Positions 28,098-38,246 of a stretch of DNA of 64,000 nucleotides are shown here, piece after piece. Source of the DNA: Pseudomonadales bacterium (GTDB lineage: Bacteria; Pseudomonadota; Gammaproteobacteria; Pseudomonadales; Pseudohongiellaceae); assembly GCA_024234395.1 (NCBI GenBank), contig JACKOH010000002.1, forward strand, positions 1,364,001-1,428,000, in the 5' to 3' direction. The position numbers were made by a program, and so were the translations under genes. The notes under the pieces were generated by a model. That model was given only the letters and a program-made list of their open reading frames with translations, was not told the origin of the DNA and made no database searches. Position 1 is the first letter of the stretch, and each line of letters starts with the position of its first letter.

Positions 28098-28562
28098 CCG
28101 GTTCGAGTGGGCCAGCCCCTGTCGTTGACTACCGTGGTGACTGATGACGGGATCCCTGAGCCCACCGGTTCCGTGCAGGAAGCCCGGCGCTTTGCGGAAT
28201 TCACCGGTGGCGCGGAGGCCCTGGCCAACCTGACTGATGAACTCATCTTGACGCAACGCCAGCTACGGCCGCCGATAAGGGCTACCGTAGGCAAAGTCAA
28301 TGGCCTGTATTTTTCCTGGAACAAGTACCGGGGCCCGGGTCAGGTCAAGTTCAACAAGCCCCAGGTGAAGGTCTGGGAAGACACCCGTACCAGCGCCAAC
28401 TCGCCCTGGGGTGCCCTGTTTCTTGCCCCGGAAGTGCCAGAGGACGGAGCTTATTATTCAACAGTGACGTTTGACACGCCGGGAACCTACGTGCTGTGGG
28501 GGCGCGCTGACGATGGTGGCCTGTATGATGATGCCTACATAACGGTAAACGTAAGACAATAA
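28098..28562 (+). pseudogene. Secreted beta-sandwich partner protein, copy C, C-terminal half
   Basis: This is homologous to the second half of copies A and B: VRVGQPLSLTTVVTDDGIPEP, RPPIRATVGKVNGLYFSWNKYRGPG, WEDTRTSANSPWGAL and the terminal TYVLWGRADDGGLYDD. It is closer to copy A than to B by eye. The N-terminal half with the signal peptide is lost, and the 5' side abuts IS91 end sequences. It marks a third, largely deleted monooxygenase module. Confidence 0.85.
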
Positions 28563-29004
28563 CAAAGCAAATACACTTGCCCGATCGTCAACAAGAAACT
28601 TTGGGCAGAAACAGGAGGAAAGATCTTTAAAAGTCTGGTTTAGACCAACAATCAGAGCTTCCCTAATAAGGGTGATACAGAATGTTTGCGCGAGCCTGTC
28701 AGGGTCATTGCGAGAATCCAGGTTAAGCCGGTTGAAGTGGCGGACTGCAATGAAACTGCTTTACTTGTCTCGAGTCGATTCTGTACACTAAATGTTTGAT
28801 GCCAGTTTTCGATGGGACTGATTCCAGGTTGTCAGGATAACAGCAACCGGTAACGTCTCAGGCGGTATACGGATATCTCCTGAGCAATAAAATTCATAAC
28901 AACGCGACAGGTACATAAAATAATGAAACCAAAAAAGCAAAACCGAAGCATGCCTATTCAAATCCACTACCTTAACCACCGCTATAAGTCTGGCCTTATT
29001 CGCC

Positions 29005-31920
29005 ATGCACACCCCGTCGCTGGCGCAACCCATCTCTGGACAGGATGATGTCGAAGAGATTCTCGTCACCGGGTCCCTGATCAGACGGAGTGAAGGCTTC
29101 ACCGCTGCCTCTCCCCTTACCCAGTTGTCGGCCGAGGATCTCGAGGGCGAGGGCACGATCAACATCTCACAGGTAGTTCAGAACCTGACGTTCAATTACG
29201 GCACCGGCCTTACTGCCGGCATCCAGGGTACCGGCGACTGGACCGCAAGTTTCAACCTGCGGGGCTTGGGTCCGGCCGCGACGCTGACGCTGGTGGACAG
29301 CAAGCGTGTCGCCACGGACAATGTGCAGATCATGGTGCCCATGATCGCGCTGGAACGGATGGACATTGTTACCGATGGTGCGGCCACCATGTATGGCACA
29401 GACGCCGTGGCCGGTGTGGTCAACATGATCCCTTACAAGGAATACGACGGTTTCAGGATGGACTATTTCTATGAGCAGGATACCGGCAAGGGCGATTACG
29501 ATGACCAGGAGATTTCACTGCTATGGGGTGGTACCATCAGCGACGATATCGATGTGGTTATCGCTGGCTCGTTCAGGGACCAGGGAGAATTGAGATGGCG
29601 GGACCGCCCCAAGCACTACAATGCCGGGCTCACCATCAACGGTGGCTCGTTCCCGGGCAACCACGTGGTCCCGCGGCGCGATGCCAATGGCCAATTGACC
29701 GGCGAGAGTCGGGTTCGGCCCGATCCCTCTTGTGGGCTGGATGACGTCAACCCCGCCATCAGAGATCCGGCATTTGGCGTCCTTTTCGCCAATACCTGCT
29801 TTACCACCATCCCCTGGAATTTCAGAAACAACGCCAACCAGACAAGCCTCTACAGCAATTTCAGCTGGCAGGCCAGCGACGACCTGACCCTGTCGGCACA
29901 GTTCAATTACGCTCGCTGGCTGACAGTGGGCCGTACATTCCCGGCATTCCCCGGTGGCCGTGTCGAGGAACTGCCGGTGGTGAGGGGTGAACTGCCGGGC
30001 AACCCCTTTCGCGCCGTCAGCGCCGATGGTGTCGAATTGTACGCCCAGCCCCGCCGGGGTACCGACGGCGCCATTGTCATGGATGCCCTCGGACGACCGC
30101 TGCCTCTGCGAAATGCCAACGGCCAGGTGGTCCTCGCTCAGAATCAGTTCAGTTCGATGGCTATGGACCCGCTGGGCGGCGTACCCTTCTACGAAGACGT
30201 CATGATCGATGCCTGGATCGCCTTTGGCAACAAGGGCGCCAATACACAACCGTCGAATTTCAACTCCGATGGCTCAAGCCCTTTCAAGCTCGATGAGAGA
30301 TCCTATCGCGCGGCGTTCACCGCCGATTTTACCGTGCCTTACTTACCGGAATGGGAAGGTATGGCGGTATATTCCTATGCGTTGCGTAACGACCGGGATT
30401 CCCACCCGCATAATTTCTCTCTGTCGGCACTGCAGCACGGACTGAACTGTGACGTCATCAATGATCGGGAAGCCTGTTTCAATCCGTTCGGTGCCACCGA
30501 TTCCCGCTTTCTTAACACACAGGCCGTAGCAGACTCCATCTACAGCAACAATCGCGCGGATGATGAAGACATTCTGCAGACTGCTGATATTATTCTGACC
30601 GGTCCCGTCGCACCGGGTGGCTTTGAACTGCCGGGCGGCGAGATCGGTGTCGCGGTAGGCTACCAGCGTCGCGACGAGCAACTCATCAGGGTACCGCCGG
30701 CAGAAGAAATATCCGGTGATGTGTTTGCCGGCAATCAGATAGCGCCATTCAGCCATAGCCGCCACATCGACTCGGTATTCGCTGAATTCCTGTTCCCCGT
30801 TTTAAGTAATGTCAATGTCAGTGCCGCCTTCCGCAACGAGGAATTCAGTAGCGGTCAGGATGAATTTATTCAGAAGTACGGCGTGGTCTATGAACCGTCC
30901 AACTGGTTGGCCCTGCGCGCCACCTGGGGTGAGGCCTTCATCGTGCCGACTCTTGATCAGCTCAATTCCCCGGAAGTGTGCGGATTGAGCAACGTGGACG
31001 ACCCGTTCACCAGTTTCCAGGGCTTCGTGACATCCTGTCGAACGGGCAATCCGAATCTCATGCCGGAAACCTCGGACAGTATTGCCATCGGATTTGATAT
31101 GAATCCAATCGATAACCTGAATATCTCCCTGACCTGGAGTGAGACGGATTTCCTCGACCGGATTGTCAGCACCACCACCCAGGATATCGTGCGCCAGGAT
31201 TTCGCGGCGTTCCAAACTGCAACGGGTTTCACGCCCGCATCGGCGGTGGATTTTCCCCCGCTGGATCTGCTCCGGCAGTGGGTCGAGGATCCCCGATCGG
31301 ACAAACGTATCGTGCGTGCCCCGGGCAACCTGGAGACTATATCGAAGCTCTTCCAGAGCGACACGAACGCATCCAGCATGCTGGTACAGGCCATAGGTCT
31401 GCAGGTGGGTTATTCCTTTGAATTCAGGAACTGGGGAACTTTCCGCTTAAACCTGCAGAGTACCTTCGTGGATGCTTACGACTTTCAGCTTTCGGATATT
31501 GACCCTGAGCGCTCGGCAATCGGCAGGCAGAACAACGATTTCGGTGCCGTGCCGCCCATTCCCGAGTGGCGCGGCAATCTGGATCTGGGCTGGACCAGGG
31601 GGCAGCATAACGTGAATGCAACCGTGCGTTACACCGACTCGGTCATCTTTGACGCCAACGAGTTTGCCTTTCAGCAATTCCTGCCTTTCAGTATTTTTCG
31701 ATCCACCACCGAGATCCATGCGTGGACCCAGATGGATCTGTACTACACCTATCGGGGCCTGCGCGTACCCGGCCTGGATGGCGATATCTCGTTTACCCTG
31801 GGGTCGCGTAACGTGTTCGATCGGGAGGCGCAGAAGGTCGGCATGACCAGTGGCGTTGTCAACGACATGCAGGACCCGATCGGCCGGGTGATTTACGGTC
31901 GCTTCAATTACCAGTTTTAA
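29005..31920 (+). CDS. TonB-dependent receptor, large type, probable 5' frameshift
   Basis: This is an outer-membrane receptor of about 970 residues with a complete plug (DVEEILVTGSLIRRS, TMYGTDAVAGVVNMI) and a barrel ending FNYQF. The ATG at 29005 falls inside the signal peptide. In the same frame upstream are KSTTLTTAISLALFA, while a natural start, ATGAAACCAAAAAAGC at 28923, is one frame off. A single-base change near 28950 would give a normal signal peptide. As written, export from the ATG at 29005 would rely on a very short leader, so the gene may be inactive or the base may be an error. It belongs to the same subgroup as the broken receptor at 21357-22430. Confidence 0.85.
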   Translation: MHTPSLAQPISGQDDVEEILVTGSLIRRSEGFTAASPLTQLSAEDLEGEGTINISQVVQNLTFNYGTGLTAGIQGTGDWTASFNLRGLGPAATLTLVDSKRVATDNVQIMVPMIALERMDIVTDGAATMYGTDAVAGVVNMIPYKEYDGFRMDYFYEQDTGKGDYDDQEISLLWGGTISDDIDVVIAGSFRDQGELRWRDRPKHYNAGLTINGGSFPGNHVVPRRDANGQLTGESRVRPDPSCGLDDVNPAIRDPAFGVLFANTCFTTIPWNFRNNANQTSLYSNFSWQASDDLTLSAQFNYARWLTVGRTFPAFPGGRVEELPVVRGELPGNPFRAVSADGVELYAQPRRGTDGAIVMDALGRPLPLRNANGQVVLAQNQFSSMAMDPLGGVPFYEDVMIDAWIAFGNKGANTQPSNFNSDGSSPFKLDERSYRAAFTADFTVPYLPEWEGMAVYSYALRNDRDSHPHNFSLSALQHGLNCDVINDREACFNPFGATDSRFLNTQAVADSIYSNNRADDEDILQTADIILTGPVAPGGFELPGGEIGVAVGYQRRDEQLIRVPPAEEISGDVFAGNQIAPFSHSRHIDSVFAEFLFPVLSNVNVSAAFRNEEFSSGQDEFIQKYGVVYEPSNWLALRATWGEAFIVPTLDQLNSPEVCGLSNVDDPFTSFQGFVTSCRTGNPNLMPETSDSIAIGFDMNPIDNLNISLTWSETDFLDRIVSTTTQDIVRQDFAAFQTATGFTPASAVDFPPLDLLRQWVEDPRSDKRIVRAPGNLETISKLFQSDTNASSMLVQAIGLQVGYSFEFRNWGTFRLNLQSTFVDAYDFQLSDIDPERSAIGRQNNDFGAVPPIPEWRGNLDLGWTRGQHNVNATVRYTDSVIFDANEFAFQQFLPFSIFRSTTEIHAWTQMDLYYTYRGLRVPGLDGDISFTLGSRNVFDREAQKVGMTSGVVNDMQDPIGRVIYGRFNYQF

Positions 31921-31984
31921 TCGGATTACGGGACCGAACATTCAAATAGGATCCTGACTTACATCTTAAACGGAGCTTAGCGCC

Positions 31985-32252
31985 AGACATCGGCGATGCG
32001 ACAACGCCAAAACAGAGCCTGTGGATAGTCGACCCGATCGACGGCACGGTTAATTATGCCCACGGCCACTGCCAGTCGGCGGTGTCAATCGCCCATTCCA
32101 GAAACGGCGAAATAGTGGCCGGCGTAGTCTACAATCCATTCACCCAGGAGATGTTCTGGGCAGAGGCTGGCGGTGGTGCGTTCCTGAACGAGAGCCTCAT
32201 AGAAGTCGCCCACGAAGCCGATCCCAGGCGGGCCATCATTGCGACCGGATTG
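31985..32252 (+). pseudogene. Inositol monophosphatase family fragment
   Basis: The frame PKQSLWIVDPIDGTVNYAHGH contains the metal-binding DPIDGT motif of the IMPase/SuhB family and continues through VSIAHSRNGEIVAGVVYNP and RRAIIATGL. The N-terminal part is missing after the receptor gene. The C-terminal part is cut at 32253 by the ori-type end of an IS91 element. Only about 90 residues remain. Confidence 0.85.
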
Positions 32253-32771
32253 CTTATAGGAAGAATTAAAGGTATCTGTGAAGCGGTGGTTTGTCCAGAT
32301 TTGTAAATGGCTGGTCGGGTGGAACCCCTTTGTTGAATGGAAAGCCGTCGAAAAAGACCGGTTATCAATCGTAAGCCACCGGTGAAAGGGCTGTATTGCT
32401 GATTAAATGTTGTGCAGGCCGATGACCAGCCGAGTGTTATCCGGCCACCTTCCCTGGCAGACTGTATTGTCTTTCCTTCCTGTTGTTCTGTTATTGAGTC
32501 AGGTCTGGTCAAACAAGCCCATCTGTGGTGGCGCCCGCTCCGGGGGGAGTTGTGTCTGGGAGTCTTCGGACTCCTTCTTCCTCAAAAGTTCCAGAATCTG
32601 CCTGATCAGCGCCGGCTCCTCGATACAGGCGATAATCCGCACCGGCCCCTGGCACTTCTCGCAGGTTTCGATGTCGATCCGGAAGACACGCTTCAGGCGC
32701 TGGGCCCAGGTCATGGCGGCCCGGTGTTTGCTGTTGGGGGCAAACACCCCGTGAAATCGCGCCAGGTTCAC
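32253..32771 (-). mobile_element. IS91-family element B, 3' part, minus orientation
   Basis: The transposase tail (RFHGVFAPNSKHRA, then AMTWAQRLKRVFRID, CEKCQGPVRIIACIEEP, ending GLFDQT at 32499) is followed by a non-coding ori end reaching 32253 (CTTATAGG on the plus strand). Relative to the copy at 40190-40827 it lacks about 110 bp of coding sequence between two GCCGCCAT(C/G)ACC repeats. It forms an inverted pair with that copy. Confidence 0.88.
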
Positions 32772-32828
32772 AGTTCACCAATCTGGACAATCCCCAGTTT
32801 CGGATATACCTTTTGTTCTACTTATAAG
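32762..32828 (+). mobile_element. IS91-family ori-type end, second copy of element A end
   Basis: This 67-bp sequence is identical to 27920-27986. Its first 10 bases (CCAGGTTCAC) are shared with the reverse-oriented transposase sequence of element B, so the two elements are joined through microhomology. After TATAAG the sequence passes directly into a truncated IS481-type transposase. Confidence 0.75.
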
Positions 32829-33586
32829 CATGACCTGGAGAATTTCAAGAAGCGTTTGAAGGCCCTGGAAGCCAAAGTCGCTGAAGAAGGGATCATCCTG
32901 ACGGAATCCCAGGTCCAGGCGCTTGAGAAGAAAAAGCTGGACGATGAAGCCTGTGGTGAGATTGAAACAGCTCATCCTGGCTACCTGGGTTCTCAGGACA
33001 CCTTCTACGTTGGCACGTTCAAGGGCGTCGGCCGTGTTTACCAGCAGACCTACGTAGATACCTATGCCAAGGTCGCTCACTGCAAGCTGTACACGACCAA
33101 GACGCCAATTACGGCAGCCGACCTACTCAATGATCGGGTATTGCCGTTTTACGCCTCAGAGGAGCTTCCAGTGCTTCGTGTTTTGACGGACCGAGGTACG
33201 GAATACTGCGGCAAGGCCGAGAGCCATGATTACCAGCTGTACCTGGCAATCAATGATATTGAACATACCAGGACGAAGGCGCGTCACCCGCAGACAAACG
33301 GAATCTGCGAGCGTTTCCACAAGACGGTGCTCCAGGAGTTCTATCAGCCTGCTCTTAGGAAGAAGGTCTACGAATCAGTCGATGAGCTTCAAAAGGATCT
33401 GGACGATTGGCTGGATTACTACAATAATGAACGCACCCATCAGGGCAAAATGTGCTGTGGCAGGACGCCCATGGAAACACTGCTCGATGGAAAACGAATC
33501 TGGAAGAAAAAGTTCGTAAACTGAACTTGACCTGACAGACACCGGATCAAAACCGGTAACTGTCAGATCGGGTCTGAACTACTACA
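32829..33586 (+). mobile_element. IS481-family transposase, N-terminally truncated, with right end
   Basis: From about 32830 to the stop at 33524 the frame encodes a DDE integrase-type domain. Visible blocks are DTFYVGTFKGVGRVYQQTYVD (first Asp region), RVLTDRGTEYCG (second Asp) and HPQTNGICERFHKTVLQEF (Glu). A C-terminal WLDYYNNERTHQG tail follows, as in IS481 elements. The N-terminal helix-turn-helix is lost at the IS91 end. The right end TGTCAGATC...TGAACTACTACA is at 33561-33586. Confidence 0.85.
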
Positions 33587-33598
33587 GCTGACGCCAGG

Positions 33599-33627
33599 AA
33601 AGGCGAATCCCTAATGGATTCGCCTTT
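33599..33627 (+). terminator. Strong intrinsic hairpin
   Basis: AAAGGCGAATCC (33599-33610) pairs with GGATTCGCCTTT (33616-33627) over a 5-nt loop and is followed by CTTTATTTG. It sits just beyond the IS481 end and about 90 bp downstream of the minus-strand dehydrogenase gene. Confidence 0.8.
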
Positions 33628-33716
33628 CTTTATTTGTTATTTGTTTATTCTTTCTTTTTTCCCCGTTTCCTCTTTTGTCCCTTTATGCCAGGGCTTGATA
33701 CCGATGAAGGTACCGG

Positions 33717-35834
33717 TTAACGAAGATCGGCGTCTGTGTTTGCCCTGGATATGATATACGCGCGAATCGCTTCTGCTTCGCCATCCTGCAAGACATTGGC
33801 AAATGAAATCATACCCTGTTCCTGTAATTCGCCTTCCAGCACCACCGCGCTCCAGTCCTGTTCGCTTATCATGCGACTGCTTTGTCTCAAATCAGGGTAG
33901 GTATCCGGTCGCAGGCTGATGCCGGCGTCTCCGTGGCACACCGCACAGGTGCGCGTATACGCAGTTTCGCCTGCCGCAATAACTTCGTTAGGCGCATCAG
34001 TTTGCGGAATGTCGAAGTCAATATCAGAGGCAGATTCGACGGGAACCCGTGGCAGTTCGGCAGTGCCACCAATTTTGAAAACCAGCAACCTGGAGTTGTT
34101 TGAGGATGCCAGGGTGGTCGCCGCTGCCGCACCTGGTCCTTCAGATGGCAGAGCCGGGGATCCAACCAGTAGAGCTATGTGCTGCTGACCATCCACTTCG
34201 AATGTAGAAGGGGCGGCCATCACACCAGCCTGTGTAAAGGTTGACCAGATTCGCTCACCAGTCATGTCGTCATAGGCGACAAATTCTCCTGAACGGTTGC
34301 CTTGAAACACAAGCCCGGCAGCGGTGGAGAGAACACCAGCCGGACCGTTGTCTACTTCGTGACGGACTCGCCACACTTCTTCCTGGGTTACCGGGTCCCA
34401 TGCCTGCAGAAATGTTCCTTGCTCGGGCAATCCCTGGGATGCCATCACGAGTCCGAAGCCACCCGCCAGATCGATGCCGGTGTTCCACCCGGTTTCGTTG
34501 ACAGTAAACTCGGTGTCACTGATATAGCCCATGTAGTTTTCCGTAATCGGTATATACATGAGATTGGTATTTTGACTGAACGACATGGGGTACCAGTTGT
34601 GTCCACCCAGGGCACTGGGTGAAGCAATAAATGGGGTACCGGTCACGTCGTAGCGAGCCGCCGGATTTTCTACCGGTCGGCCTGTGTCGAGATCGATGTG
34701 AGTTGCCCAGTTCACAGGTACATAGTTTTCAGCTGAGATCAGTTGGCCGGTCGCAGCGTCGATCACGTAGAAAAATCCATTCTTTGGCGCCTGCATTACG
34801 ACACGACGCTCTTCTCCATCGATTTCCAGGTCAGCAACAACAATATGTTGTGTTGCTGTGTAGTCCCAGGTTTCACCGGGTGTGGTCTGATAGTGCCAGC
34901 GGTAGCTACCGTCGTCAGGGTCCAGTGCAACAATGGACGTTAGAAACAGGTTGTCTCCGCCGCCCGGGCTGCGAAGAGATTGATTCCATGGCGAGCCGTT
35001 TCCAACACCAATATACAGAAGATCAAGCTCGACATCGTAGGCCATGGCATCCCATACGGTTCCGCCTCCACCAAGAAGCCACCACTGGCCGGTCCAGGTA
35101 GTCATGACATCGAACAGTTCAGGCTGTTCGAAAGGTTTTGATGGGTCACCAGGTACGGTATAGAAGCGCCAGTTCTGTTCGCCAGTCTCGGCGTCATATG
35201 CTGTTACGTAGCCACGGACGCCATACTCGGCGCCACCGTTGCCGATGATGACATTGCCCTTGATTACTCTCGGTGCTCCTGTGATCGTATAATTTCTTTC
35301 TGGGTCGAAAGTTTGTGTCTGCCACAACAATTCACCGGTCTTTGAATCCAGCGCGATGAGGCGTCCATCCAGCGCACCGACAAACACCTTGCCTTCCCAG
35401 ACGGCGACGCCGCGATTAACTACATCACAGCACGCCTTCAGTCCAACAGTGCGTTCCACTTGCGGATCAAATTCCCAAAGAAGTTCTCCGCTGCGCGCAT
35501 CAAAAGCCCATACGTTACTCCACGAGGTAGTAACATAAAGAGCATTATCAACAACGATCGGTGTGGCCTCCTGCCCGCGACTGGTGGTCATGTCTGCAAA
35601 CCAGGACAGGCTCAATTGATCGATATTATCCTTGTTGATGCCAGTAAGCGTGCTGTAGCGCTGTTCATCGTAGGTCCTGCCGTAACTCATCCAGGCTTCC
35701 GGTTCGGAAGCAGCAGCTGACAGACGATCCTCATCGACTGTCGCAGCATATTCCAGACTGGATTGAGCGAACACTTGTGATACATAAAGGCCTAGGCTCA
35801 ATACGAATGTCAAGAAAACGGAAAATTTACTCAT
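33717..35834 (-). CDS. PQQ-dependent quinohemoprotein alcohol dehydrogenase
   Basis: This is a periplasmic dehydrogenase of 705 residues with a signal peptide ending VFAQ at residue 24. An eight-bladed propeller with PQQ-type tryptophan-docking repeats (FDARSGELLWEFDPQ, ALDSKTGELLWQTQ) carries the vicinal disulfide C135-C136 (LKACCDVVNRG) that contacts PQQ. A C-terminal cytochrome c domain has C630-AV-C633-H634. The architecture is that of quinohemoprotein (type II) alcohol dehydrogenases, which pass electrons from PQQ through heme to an external acceptor. No PQQ biosynthesis genes are nearby. In this context it could oxidise an alcohol released by the monooxygenase/lyase pair. Confidence 0.92.
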   Translation of the reverse strand: MSKFSVFLTFVLSLGLYVSQVFAQSSLEYAATVDEDRLSAAASEPEAWMSYGRTYDEQRYSTLTGINKDNIDQLSLSWFADMTTSRGQEATPIVVDNALYVTTSWSNVWAFDARSGELLWEFDPQVERTVGLKACCDVVNRGVAVWEGKVFVGALDGRLIALDSKTGELLWQTQTFDPERNYTITGAPRVIKGNVIIGNGGAEYGVRGYVTAYDAETGEQNWRFYTVPGDPSKPFEQPELFDVMTTWTGQWWLLGGGGTVWDAMAYDVELDLLYIGVGNGSPWNQSLRSPGGGDNLFLTSIVALDPDDGSYRWHYQTTPGETWDYTATQHIVVADLEIDGEERRVVMQAPKNGFFYVIDAATGQLISAENYVPVNWATHIDLDTGRPVENPAARYDVTGTPFIASPSALGGHNWYPMSFSQNTNLMYIPITENYMGYISDTEFTVNETGWNTGIDLAGGFGLVMASQGLPEQGTFLQAWDPVTQEEVWRVRHEVDNGPAGVLSTAAGLVFQGNRSGEFVAYDDMTGERIWSTFTQAGVMAAPSTFEVDGQQHIALLVGSPALPSEGPGAAAATTLASSNNSRLLVFKIGGTAELPRVPVESASDIDFDIPQTDAPNEVIAAGETAYTRTCAVCHGDAGISLRPDTYPDLRQSSRMISEQDWSAVVLEGELQEQGMISFANVLQDGEAEAIRAYIISRANTDADLR

Positions 35835-35899
35835 GCTCTGTACCTCTCAGGTAATTGAAAATTGATAGTGCTTTGAATTGGACAAACGGAAAAATCAGT

Positions 35900-37092
35900 C
35901 TAATTTTGTTCTGACCCCATTGAGCTCTGATAGTCAGACAAATCGTTCCAGTTCAGAATGGCGTTGTAGACAAATCCATGGTCATGATGATTCACATGGC
36001 GATACATTGGGTTCCAGCTTAACAGTACAATGTGGCCGCTATCCAGCGGTTTGCTTACGATAGCGGGTTCACCATCGATTACGTCGGCCCCGCTAACTAT
36101 GCCACCAGACAATATTAGGGGCGGATCTGATTCGTTTTGTTTTGTTCCTCTGCTTCTTCCTCTCCCTCATCGTTCTCACCGTCATCGCTTTCCTCTTCAT
36201 TTTCATCTTCCAGTGGCTTGGTGCCAAACTGCATGGGAGAAAGGTCTCGATCATAATACGGCACTGAAAAAATCGGTCCATTGCCACAGAATACATGAGT
36301 AATTTCATCGTAGCCATAAGTCAGAGATGAACTGCTATCAGTGATCTTGGCAGTAAGAATTGAACCTGGTGTATTCATGCCGCCAGCACCAATCTTGTTG
36401 ATGCCTCGCAGGATACCGGAATCTGACGCAATCACAACGGCCGAACCCAGGGTAATCAGGGTTCCTCCGGTACGAATAAAGGCTTCGATGTTATTCATCC
36501 CTTCAAAGCCGATGCCGCCAGTGATGTCGTCTGAGCTCAGTATATGTCCCAGATTTGGAGTCTGATCGGAAGTCTCGTACGCGAGTGGTGACCACTTGGG
36601 ATCGACACCGCCCATGATTCCGCCGATGCTCGTGCCCGGACTCATATGGGGAGCCAGAATGACATCGAATTCACCGCGCAGCGCACCGGCCCGTGCGCGA
36701 TCCTTAGAAATCAGTGTATACGGTATACCAGCCTGATCCAGGCTGTATCTCACCCATCCTGCATTCTGGGTGGAAGCCCAGGTCTGAAAAACTGCGAGTC
36801 TGGGTAAATCCAGTTCGTGAGTCGCCACGTCCGGCATGTTTCTCAGGCTGTCCACCTGCAGTCTGCTGCGGCTCAATACATCGCTGACTAGTTCCCGGTC
36901 CACGCCATCCATGTCAATCAACAGTGTGCCGGCCGGGTAACTGTCGCCTCCGGCCTCAAAATCCTGTTCGGCGACAAGTACGTCGATATCGCCGAGTTCG
37001 AAGCGCACCGGTCCGAGTTCTCGCTGGCAATGATTGGATATGGCCCAGACATTGCCACATGGCATTTTCGCTGGCGTCACAAAGCGATGCAC
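35900..37092 (-). pseudogene. M14-type peptidase-like protein, C-terminal part, frameshifted
   Basis: About 380 residues correspond to the region after the carboxypeptidase domain in large M14-family proteins with a glutamine-amidotransferase-like C-terminal domain. Examples are LPRLAVFQTWASTQNAGWVRYSLDQAG, NIEAFIRTGGTLITLG and, in the next frame, SGGIVSGADVIDGEPAIVSKPLDSGHIVLLSWNPMYRHV. The frame change lies near 36115-36125. An acidic insert (EDENEEESDDGENDEGEEEAEE) precedes it. The N-terminal zinc domain is missing. The identification is by overall resemblance and is moderate. Confidence 0.6.
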
Positions 37093-37337
37093 AAAGCTAT
37101 ATTGGTGAATATTGTTGGAAAATAGAAACAGGAACGGAACCTTCTAGCGGTGAAGATTTCGTCTTGTTAGCATTCCAGGATATTGGGGATTTTCATTTAA
37201 CTGTAAATGGATATTCATTCAGTACAGATGATGTATCTGTCGATGAAAGAATGCTTGTCAACGGAAATGCAGAACTGTTTGAGAACGCCCTCGTGATGTG
37301 AATCGCCCCGGGAAAATCGGAGGGCGTTTAGTTTGAG

Positions 37338-38246
37338 TCAAGCCGCCATGGCAGACTCTCCAATTTTGTCATAATACTGCTTTTCGTATTCCGCTGGCGG
37401 TATATTTCCAATCGGTTCAAGCAGCCGCCTGTTGTTAAACCACTCGACCCATTCCAGGGTAGCGTATTCAACATCGTCGATAGTCTTCCAAGGTCCCCGT
37501 TTGTGATTGCGAATGACCTCTGTTTTGTAGAGGCCGTTGATCGTTTCGGCCAGCGCGTTGTCATAGGAGTCACCCACAGAGCCGACTGAGGATTCGATGC
37601 CGGCTTCTGCCAGGCGGTCACTGTAACGGATCGATAGGTACTGGCTGCCACGGTCGCTGTGATGGATCAGGTTGTCGGTCTCCTTCCTGGCCCAGATCGC
37701 TTGTTCCAGGGCATCCAGTACCAGTTCTGTTTTAAGTGATCGGCTTACCTTCCAGCCGACGATAGCGCGTGCATAGACATCTACCACGAACGCCACATAG
37801 ACAAACCCTGACCAGGTGGCTACGAACGTAATGTCCGCTACCCAAAGCTGGTTAGGCCGCTCAGCAACGAACTGACGGTTTACCAGATCAGAGGGCCGGT
37901 CCTGGCTGTCATCGCTGATGGTCGTCCAGCATCTGACACCACCACGGCTCACACCTTGGATTCCGAGCTGCTTCATCAGCCGTTCTACCGTGCAACGGGC
38001 AATAACGAAACCCTCGCGCTTCATTTGTCGCCAGACCTTTCTGACGCCATACACTTGCTGATTCTCGTCCCACACGCGCTGGATCTCGGGCTTCAGGTGA
38101 CGGTCCCGTATTGATCGGTTGGACTCTTTGTCTGGGTCAGATTCCCGGTCTTTATGCTCATAGTAAGTTGAGACAGCTATCGGCAACTGCTTACACATTG
38201 GCTCGATTCCGTACTGTTCTTTGTGAGCATCGACAAAGGCAATCAT
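37338..38246 (-). CDS. IS3-family transposase OrfB (DDE integrase)
   Basis: The 302-residue catalytic protein has an rve-type core: WVADITFVATWSG (first Asp), IHHSDRGSQYLS (second Asp) and DNALAETINGLYKTE (Glu). It overlaps the end of OrfA by the four bases ATGA, so it may be made by re-initiation or as a frameshift fusion. Confidence 0.94.
   Translation of the reverse strand: MIAFVDAHKEQYGIEPMCKQLPIAVSTYYEHKDRESDPDKESNRSIRDRHLKPEIQRVWDENQQVYGVRKVWRQMKREGFVIARCTVERLMKQLGIQGVSRGGVRCWTTISDDSQDRPSDLVNRQFVAERPNQLWVADITFVATWSGFVYVAFVVDVYARAIVGWKVSRSLKTELVLDALEQAIWARKETDNLIHHSDRGSQYLSIRYSDRLAEAGIESSVGSVGDSYDNALAETINGLYKTEVIRNHKRGPWKTIDDVEYATLEWVEWFNNRRLLEPIGNIPPAEYEKQYYDKIGESAMAA

Noticed and set aside
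32412..33524. Continuous frame suggesting a 370-residue transposase
   Set aside because: The first 140 codons are reverse-strand IS91 and ori-end sequence; only the part after 32829 is IS481 coding sequence, so the frame is chimeric by chance.
36924..37124. Upstream extension of the gene split by IS3
   Set aside because: This part is antisense to the M14-like coding region and shows no independent coding character, so the true 5' end is unknown.
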